The notes under the pieces were generated by a model. That model was given only the letters and a program-made list of their open reading frames with translations. It was not told the DNA's origin and made no database searches. The translations under genes and the position numbers were made by a program. Below are positions 1-4,372 of a stretch of DNA of 8,101 bases, piece after piece. Position 1 is the first letter of the stretch. Each line of letters starts with the position of its first letter. Source of the stretch: Bacteroidota bacterium (lineage in GTDB: Bacteria; Bacteroidota; Bacteroidia; Flavobacteriales; Flavobacteriaceae); NCBI GenBank assembly GCA_024280815.1, contig JAJRPL010000260.1, forward strand, positions 1-8,101. Reading direction: 5' to 3'.

Positions 1-678
1 ACCAACAATAACATACAACCATTTTTCTATTACTTCACGATCAACACCTGTCAATTTTATCAATAAGAATGATAAAATACCACCCATAATCAATTCCCAA
101 ACACCTTCAACCCATAAGTGAACAACCCACCATCTAAAAAATGAATCTAATACTTGACTATCAAAATCTATCATTCCGGGTAAGTAGAGTAGTGCTGCAA
201 ATAAAAGTCCCATAGTCATAACCAATGCTGTAGTTGTTTTGCGTTTACCTTTAAATAAGGTTACAAGAATTAAGCCCATAAACAATAATACATTTACAAC
301 CACTAAATAATCTAATGGTCTCGGAATTTCTAAAAATTTTCTTCCTTCCCAATAATTAAAATGATAACCAACTATTGCTGCTACACCAACAAGAGCTAAA
401 GTTATTAATTGTACATAAGCCAGTTTAACACTTACCAATTCATGTTGTGCTTCTTCTGGTATAATATAGTAAGCTGCACCCATAAAGCCAGATAATAACC
501 AGACTACTAATAAATTGGTATGTACTGCTTTTGCAGTATTAAATGGAATCCATTCATGTAAGCCATCCATGCCTGCATGGGCAAAGCCCATAATTAATCC
601 ATAGATTAGCTGTAACGATAATAATAGCATTGATAAAGCAAAAAACCAATAGGCTACTTTTTGTGATTTATATTTCAT
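1..678 (-). CDS. norB: Nitric oxide reductase large subunit NorB (partial, C-terminal half outside window)
   Basis: Catalytic, integral-membrane subunit of cytochrome-c-dependent NO reductase, a heme-copper-oxidase relative that reduces 2 NO to N2O in the inner membrane. I read 226 codons from ATG 678-676 to the window edge without a stop; family members are about 450-470 residues, so about half is visible. Hydrophobic transmembrane stretches alternate throughout. Residues 53-66 (HTNLLVVWLLSGFM) match the NorB helix carrying a heme axial His (H53). An EGRKFLE segment at 131-137 holds conserved Glu positions near the catalytic site. H187, E191 and E195 in HLWVEGVWEL have the spacing of the FeB ligands and essential glutamates of characterised cNOR (His207/Glu211/Glu215 in Pseudomonas aeruginosa). 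The start lies 11 bp after the norC stop, so the two genes are almost certainly one operon. A separate NorC argues against quinol-type qNOR. Confidence 0.95.
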   Translation of the reverse strand, partial: MKYKSQKVAYWFFALSMLLLSLQLIYGLIMGFAHAGMDGLHEWIPFNTAKAVHTNLLVVWLLSGFMGAAYYIIPEEAQHELVSVKLAYVQLITLALVGVAAIVGYHFNYWEGRKFLEIPRPLDYLVVVNVLLFMGLILVTLFKGKRKTTTALVMTMGLLFAALLYLPGMIDFDSQVLDSFFRWWVVHLWVEGVWELIMGGILSFLLIKLTGVDREVIEKWLYVIVG

Positions 679-689
679 AATGTGTTAGT

Positions 690-1130
690 TTAGTTGTTAG
701 TTTTATCTTTTGCCAATGGAGATACTACGGTTTCAAATCCATTTAAATCGATTTCACCAATCCATTTAAAAAAGGCTACCATATCTTCGGCTTCAGCCTC
801 AGACATATTATAGGCTACCATTTTTCTACCCCTTGGTTGCCAAGGTTGTTCAGACATTAATGCTGCTTTTATATAAGCATCACCTCTACGTTCTACTACT
901 TTAGTTAATTCAGGTGCATAGTAACCACCTTCTCCCATAATAGTATGGCATCCCATACAATTGTTTGATTCCCAAAGTTTTTTACCTCTGACCACTGCTT
1001 CAGTAATGTTTTCTGAGTGGGATTGATCTTGAGCTTCTCCTAATGAATACACTGTTAAGCCAATAAAAATTAAAAATGTAACTAGTGTACCAACAAGAAA
1101 AAAAGCTCTTGCTTGTTTTTTTGATAACAT
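690..1130 (-). CDS. norC: Nitric oxide reductase cytochrome c subunit NorC
   Basis: Membrane-anchored cytochrome c that passes electrons to NorB for NO reduction. The 146-residue product has the usual NorC length. Residues 10-30 form one hydrophobic N-terminal anchor, followed by a periplasmic domain. There is a single heme-attachment motif CMGCH at C58-C61-H62, in the NorC-like context NNCMGCHTIMGEGGYYAPELT. M104 in GRKMVAYNMS is the likely second axial ligand, matching the family's GRKMP-type segment. The ATG at 1130 gives a complete anchor right after the start; the upstream bases are A/T-rich with no Shine-Dalgarno, as is normal in Bacteroidota. It is the first gene of norC-norB, transcribed leftward from a promoter near 1184-1191 that has a CRP/FNR-like dyad upstream. 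Confidence 0.95.
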   Translation of the reverse strand: MLSKKQARAFFLVGTLVTFLIFIGLTVYSLGEAQDQSHSENITEAVVRGKKLWESNNCMGCHTIMGEGGYYAPELTKVVERRGDAYIKAALMSEQPWQPRGRKMVAYNMSEAEAEDMVAFFKWIGEIDLNGFETVVSPLAKDKTNN

Positions 1131-1183
1131 ATTTATTTGGTTTAATTTAGTTAAATAAAAGACCTATTTATCTTTATATATAG

Positions 1184-1191
1184 CAAATTTA
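1184..1191 (-). promoter_or_regulatory. Predicted norCB promoter -7 element (TAnnTTTG type)
   Basis: On the minus strand the bases read TAAATTTG, an exact match to the Bacteroidota -7 consensus TAnnTTTG. Transcription would start near 1178, leaving a 5' leader of about 48 nt before norC. No TTG-type -33 element is visible at the expected distance (about 1210-1217), which fits a promoter that depends on an activator. An 8-bp match in AT-rich DNA can occur by chance; its placement and the dyad upstream raise the confidence. Confidence 0.6.
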
Positions 1192-1212
1192 ATAAATTCT
1201 AAAAAATAAAAC

Positions 1213-1226
1213 ATGATTTATGTCAT
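1213..1226. promoter_or_regulatory. CRP/FNR-family-like operator upstream of norC
   Basis: The bases ATGA-TTTATG-TCAT form a 4-6-4 inverted repeat with the TGA-N6-TCA core spacing of CRP/FNR-superfamily sites. Its centre (1219.5) is about 41 bp upstream of the predicted norC transcription start, the classical class II activator position. In many denitrifiers nor genes are controlled by NO-sensing CRP/FNR-family regulators such as NnrR or DNR; assigning such a regulator here is inference. An overlapping perfect dyad, ATTTATG-T-CATAAAT, spans 1216-1230 and could be the true operator instead. Confidence 0.5.
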
Positions 1227-1300
1227 AAATGTTACAATAGAGTAAAATATACTAAAAGATAAAAAGGTATTCAATTAAGTTTATTTTTATAATTAATTCA

Positions 1301-1308
1301 TATATTTG
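1301..1308 (+). promoter_or_regulatory. Predicted promoter -7 element for the small Cys protein gene
   Basis: The bases TATATTTG match TAnnTTTG exactly. The element ends only 8 bp before the ATG at 1317, so transcription would start at about 1313-1316 and the mRNA would be leaderless or nearly so. The -33 region around 1275-1282 has T-rich sequence but no clean TTG. This promoter could drive the whole rightward gene set or only its first gene. Confidence 0.55.
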
Positions 1309-1316
1309 CATTATAA

Positions 1317-1715
1317 ATGACGAGCAATTTGAATAAAGTTAATTTTAGCATAGTATTTACATTTCTTTATCTAATGGCAATGTTGCGTCCATTAGCTCCT
1401 TTGATTGTTTATTATGCCAATTACGATTATATAGCAAATGAGCTTTGTGAAAATAGAAACAAACCAATATTAGATTGTAATGGTGTCTGTTATTTAAATA
1501 AAATGATATTAGAGAGTTCTACACAACCGAATGGAGACCCGATATCTACTGTGCCATTGAATATGAATGATTATCCTATTTCTACCTTAGATTTTTATGA
1601 GTATGAGTCTTTTTCTAAAGAAGAATTTATTGAAGTATCATCTTCCTTTTATACAAATAATTTTGTAATTAAAGATTATAACAACGTTATATTCCGTCCA
1701 CCCAAACTTACTTAA
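1317..1715 (+). CDS. Small membrane-anchored protein with C-x9-C-x3-C motif, unknown function
   Basis: A 132-residue protein of no assigned function. Residues 9-33 are hydrophobic and form either one membrane anchor or an uncleaved signal. A short Tyr/Asn-rich segment (YANYDYIANEL) follows, then ELCENRNKPILDCNGVCYLNK with cysteines C44, C54 and C58. The rest is hydrophilic and acidic, ending in IFRPPKLT. I recall similar short Bacteroidota proteins sharing the LCEN(R/K)xKPxLxCNGxCYL block and the C-terminal FxPP ending, usually annotated as hypothetical. The three clustered cysteines suggest a thiol metal site or disulfide on the periplasmic side. Being next to a copper-type TonB receptor makes a copper-handling role possible, but that is inference. 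The ATG lies 8 bp after a TATATTTG element. A 263-bp gap separates it from the receptor gene, so co-transcription is uncertain. Confidence 0.8.
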   Translation: MTSNLNKVNFSIVFTFLYLMAMLRPLAPLIVYYANYDYIANELCENRNKPILDCNGVCYLNKMILESSTQPNGDPISTVPLNMNDYPISTLDFYEYESFSKEEFIEVSSSFYTNNFVIKDYNNVIFRPPKLT

Positions 1716-1852
1716 TTTTCTTCTTATTTAGTGTATGCTATTCTAATTTCTATTCTATTGAGATTTGAATAATAGATAGTATGTGAATAGTGTTCATATT
1801 TTAAAATGAGTACATGAATTTTACACTTATAAATAATAAGAAATAACCTATA

Positions 1853-1868
1853 GTTTACAACCGTAAAC
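1853..1868. promoter_or_regulatory. Perfect dyad GTTTAC-N4-GTAAAC, candidate repressor operator
   Basis: A 6-4-6 perfect inverted repeat, GTTTAC AACC GTAAAC, lies 110 bp before the receptor ATG at 1979. Its core TACAACCGTA matches 7 of the 8 fixed positions of the CopY/BlaI-family box TACAnnTGTA. A further TTTACAA copy follows at 1873-1879. The bound regulator is unknown; the BlaI/CopY resemblance is inference. Confidence 0.4.
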
Positions 1869-1898
1869 GAAATTTACAATTATTAAAAAAATAAATTT

Positions 1899-1917
1899 AA
1901 CACAATACTATTGTGTT
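1899..1917. repeat. Perfect 9-1-9 palindrome upstream of the copper-type receptor
   Basis: AACACAATA-C-TATTGTGTT is perfectly self-complementary around base 1908 and is followed by more T residues to 1919. The one-base centre suits a protein-bound operator better than an RNA hairpin. As RNA it could still form an AT-rich stem with a 3-nt loop and a short T run, so a weak terminator cannot be excluded. It lies 62 bp before the receptor start. Confidence 0.45.
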
Positions 1918-1929
1918 TTAAAATCATAC

Positions 1930-1964
1930 AGTAAAGGTAACTTGCTATAAGTAACCCTTTTACT
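1930..1964 (+). promoter_or_regulatory. Bulged stem-loop directly upstream of the copper-type receptor start
   Basis: The outer stem pairs AGTAAA (1930-1935) with TTTACT (1959-1964). The inner stem pairs GGTAACTT (1936-1943) with AAGTAACC (1949-1956), with one A-A mismatch and a 2-nt bulge (1957-1958). The loop is GCTAT. The hairpin ends 14 bp before the ATG at 1979. If transcribed it would sit in the leader and could affect translation or mRNA stability; as DNA it could be an operator. No known riboswitch class is recognised. Confidence 0.45.
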
Positions 1965-1978
1965 AAATAGAATATACA

Positions 1979-4267
1979 ATGAAAAAAACAATTTTTATTA
2001 GTGTAGTATTTACACTATTAAGTATCATACTATTTGCTCAAGACAGAACTATTGACGGAATTATTCTTGATAAACAAACTAAAAGTCCTATAGTAGAAGT
2101 AACTGTTAATGTTGTAGGTTCAAACAAACATACAGTAACTGATATTGACGGCAAATTCAGCATTATAGCATCCAATGAGGCTATTTTAGAAATAATGCAC
2201 CTATCTTATAATTCTGTTCAAGTACCTGCAAATGAAGCTTCAGAAATTTACTTATCTCTAAAGAAAATTTCTTTGGATGAAATTGTGATAAAGGCACATC
2301 CGTTAGATGATATATCGCATTCAGTAGTTGTGATAGATGATGCTAAAAAAGGAAGCCAAGCACGTAATGCAGCTGAATTATTTAATGACATTGCTGGCTT
2401 TAGTATTCAAAAAAGAAGTGCAACAGCATCAGAACCATCTTTCAGAGCTTTTAAGTATGAACAAATGAATATTAAATATGATGGAGGTACAAAAGTTGTT
2501 CATGCTTGCCCGAACAGAATGGATCCTACCACGGCTCATGTAATACCGGAAGAGGTGAGTAAAATTGAAGTTATTAAAGGTCCATTTACAGTTCGTTATG
2601 GACAAAATTTCGGAGCCATTGTTAATCTAGTAACTAGAACCCCAACACCAGAAAATTATGGTTTTCATGGTAATGTGCAAAGTGGCTTTGAAACCAATGG
2701 GAATAATTTAATGGCTGGAGCACAATTGCAATATGCTACTGAAAAATATGATGTGACTCTAACTGGAGAGCATCGTGATTTTGATGATTATACAGACGGA
2801 AATGGTGTGGAAACACCCGCTTCTTTTGTTACCGATAGTTATTCTATTAAAGCAGGATATAATCCTAAAAACAATCAACGATTACAAATAGATTGGAGAC
2901 AAAAGTTTGGTAAAGATATAGATCATGCAGGCTTGCCAATGGATTCGCCTAAAGACGATAGTTATTCTTTAGGGATAGATTATAAAGCTCAGAAAATTTC
3001 TGACATGATTAATAGTTTGACTATAAAATCTTACCTTTCATATGTAGAGCATTTAATGACCAATCATAAACGACCTAGTTTTAAAATGATGGACGCTCAA
3101 ACCCCTGTAAATGCTAGCACCTATGGTGGGAGGCTTGAAATGGGATTAACTCCAAGTGACAATTTTTTACTCTATGTTGGTGTTGATGCTGATTTGATTG
3201 AAAGAGGAGGAGAACGTACAAGAGTTATTAAATTAAAACCTGACGGAACACCATTTCCTGTAGATGCTCGTCCTGTGAAAAAGGATGCTGTTTGGCAAGA
3301 TGCATCGTCATCAGATGTTGGATTATTTACTGAAGGAACCTATAAATTATCTGATAAATGGGCATTAACCTCAGGTGTTCGTGTAGATTTTGTAAAGGCA
3401 CAAATAGACGCTCCTTCTGCAGGTTTTATAGAAAAATATGGAACGGGAGTGGATGAGGTTTCTGAAAATACGATTAGCGGAAACGTTTCCTTAAAATATA
3501 GAAATAATGGAACTCAAGTGCAATTAGCCTATGGTTTAGGTACGCGTTCTGCCTCAATGATAGAACGTTATATCTATCACTTTGCTATAGGCTCAGATTC
3601 TTATGAATATGTGGGTAATCCTTTTTTAACTCCAGAAAAAAACAACCAATTTGAAGTAGCAATATTACATAGAAAAGGAAAATTTAATGTTGGTGCAAGT
3701 GTATTTTATTCAATTATGAAAGATTATATCTCAGCAATTGTTAGAGACGATGATGATCGATTTACAACTATTTTTAAAAATCCGTTTTCACATGCAAAGC
3801 AGTATATAAATGTAGATGCTAATCAAATAGGTTTTGATGCTTATTTTAATTATAAAATAACTTCTGAATTAGAGTTCTTATCAGATATAGCTTATACCAA
3901 AGCGACTAATGAAACTTATGACGAGCCATTGGCTCAAATTGCACCGTTAAATGCTCATGTAGGCTTGAAATTTGAAAAAGAATTGTATTGGTTTGATTTG
4001 CGAGCTCAATTTGTTGCAGAACAAGATCAACTATCAGCTTCATTTAAAGAAACCGTACCAACACCAAGTTATACCACATTTGATGTTCGAGTAGGTATAG
4101 AGCCTTTTAAAAATCTAAAAATTGGTGCTGCTGCATTGAACATTTTTGATGAGGCTTATTACAGCCACTTAAATTTTAGTTTTAAAAATACAGTAAATAA
4201 CACTGTAGGCGACCGAATTTATGAGCCTGGACGTAGCTTTAGTATTTATGCAAAATATAGTTTTTAA
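1979..4267 (+). CDS. TonB-dependent outer-membrane receptor, NosA/OprC-like copper receptor
   Basis: A 762-residue outer-membrane transporter energised by TonB-ExbBD, probably for copper. Residues 1-20 are a signal peptide (cleavage likely LFA-QD). Residues 22-95 form a carboxypeptidase-regulatory-like beta domain (DGIILDKQTKSPI...TDIDGKFSI), common in Bacteroidota receptors. LDEIVIKA at 99-106 resembles a TonB box. The plug runs to about 220 with IEVIKGPFTVRYGQNFGAIVNLVT, and the rest is a 22-strand-type barrel ending in a terminal Phe (YAKYSF). The copper call rests on ACPNRMDP (C177-x3-M181) in the plug, EHLM (H358-x-M360) in the barrel, and HAGLPMDSP at 316-324. These reproduce the CxxxM and HxM copper ligands of P. 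aeruginosa OprC and the AGxxMDSP-like segment of NosA. OprC/NosA are shorter, mainly because they lack the extra N-terminal domain. NosA supplies copper for N2O reductase in Pseudomonas stutzeri, which fits the adjacent nor genes. Confidence 0.85.
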   Translation: MKKTIFISVVFTLLSIILFAQDRTIDGIILDKQTKSPIVEVTVNVVGSNKHTVTDIDGKFSIIASNEAILEIMHLSYNSVQVPANEASEIYLSLKKISLDEIVIKAHPLDDISHSVVVIDDAKKGSQARNAAELFNDIAGFSIQKRSATASEPSFRAFKYEQMNIKYDGGTKVVHACPNRMDPTTAHVIPEEVSKIEVIKGPFTVRYGQNFGAIVNLVTRTPTPENYGFHGNVQSGFETNGNNLMAGAQLQYATEKYDVTLTGEHRDFDDYTDGNGVETPASFVTDSYSIKAGYNPKNNQRLQIDWRQKFGKDIDHAGLPMDSPKDDSYSLGIDYKAQKISDMINSLTIKSYLSYVEHLMTNHKRPSFKMMDAQTPVNASTYGGRLEMGLTPSDNFLLYVGVDADLIERGGERTRVIKLKPDGTPFPVDARPVKKDAVWQDASSSDVGLFTEGTYKLSDKWALTSGVRVDFVKAQIDAPSAGFIEKYGTGVDEVSENTISGNVSLKYRNNGTQVQLAYGLGTRSASMIERYIYHFAIGSDSYEYVGNPFLTPEKNNQFEVAILHRKGKFNVGASVFYSIMKDYISAIVRDDDDRFTTIFKNPFSHAKQYINVDANQIGFDAYFNYKITSELEFLSDIAYTKATNETYDEPLAQIAPLNAHVGLKFEKELYWFDLRAQFVAEQDQLSASFKETVPTPSYTTFDVRVGIEPFKNLKIGAAALNIFDEAYYSHLNFSFKNTVNNTVGDRIYEPGRSFSIYAKYSF

Positions 4268-4274
4268 CAAAAAG

Positions 4275-4298
4275 AATCAAGTACTACTAGTATTGATT
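4275..4298 (+). repeat. Stem-loop just after the copper-type receptor stop
   Basis: AATCAA (4275-4280) pairs with TTGATT (4293-4298). After a bulged G (4281), TACT (4282-4285) pairs with AGTA (4289-4292) around the loop ACT. It starts 8 nt after the stop and is followed directly by the stronger terminator-like hairpin at 4307-4337. There is no T run of its own. It could help define the mRNA 3' end. Confidence 0.4.
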
Positions 4299-4306
4299 TG
4301 GTTATG

Positions 4307-4341
4307 CCCAGAGAGGAACTGTGAATTCCTTTCTGGGTTTT
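4307..4341 (+). terminator. Rho-independent-type terminator or intercistronic hairpin between the two receptors
   Basis: CCCAGAGAGGAA (4307-4318) pairs with TTCCTTTCTGGG (4326-4337), giving 12 consecutive pairs with a single G-T wobble and a 7-nt loop, followed by TTTT (4338-4341). This is the best terminator-like structure inside the plus-strand gene set. The next ATG is only 32 bp downstream and no clear promoter lies between. The second receptor is therefore probably expressed by partial readthrough, or the hairpin caps a processed upstream transcript. Confidence 0.7.
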
Positions 4342-4372
4342 AAAAAAAAATATAACAAAAAAAACAGTAAAC

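Noticed and set aside
1..1130. Quinol-dependent NO reductase (single-chain qNOR)
   Set aside because: A separate NorC with its own CxxCH heme site precedes NorB, and NorB begins directly at its first membrane helix without the qNOR N-terminal extension.
1152..1170. TAAATA...TATTTA inverted repeat in the norC leader
   Set aside because: Only six A/T pairs around a 7-nt loop, readily found by chance in this base composition.
1760..1767. GAGATTTG as a promoter -7 element for the copper-type receptor
   Set aside because: It lacks the leading TA of TAnnTTTG, has no -33 partner, and lies more than 200 bp from the start. I found no convincing core promoter for this gene.
1750..1779. AT-rich stem CTATTCTATT / AATAGATAG as a terminator for the small Cys protein gene
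   Set aside because: The stem is almost all A-T pairs with a bulge and an 11-nt loop, and no T run follows; it is too weak to call.
4293..4300. TTGATTTG as a promoter for the second receptor
   Set aside because: It has one mismatch to TAnnTTTG, has no -33 partner, and lies upstream of the terminator-like hairpin, which would stop the transcript.
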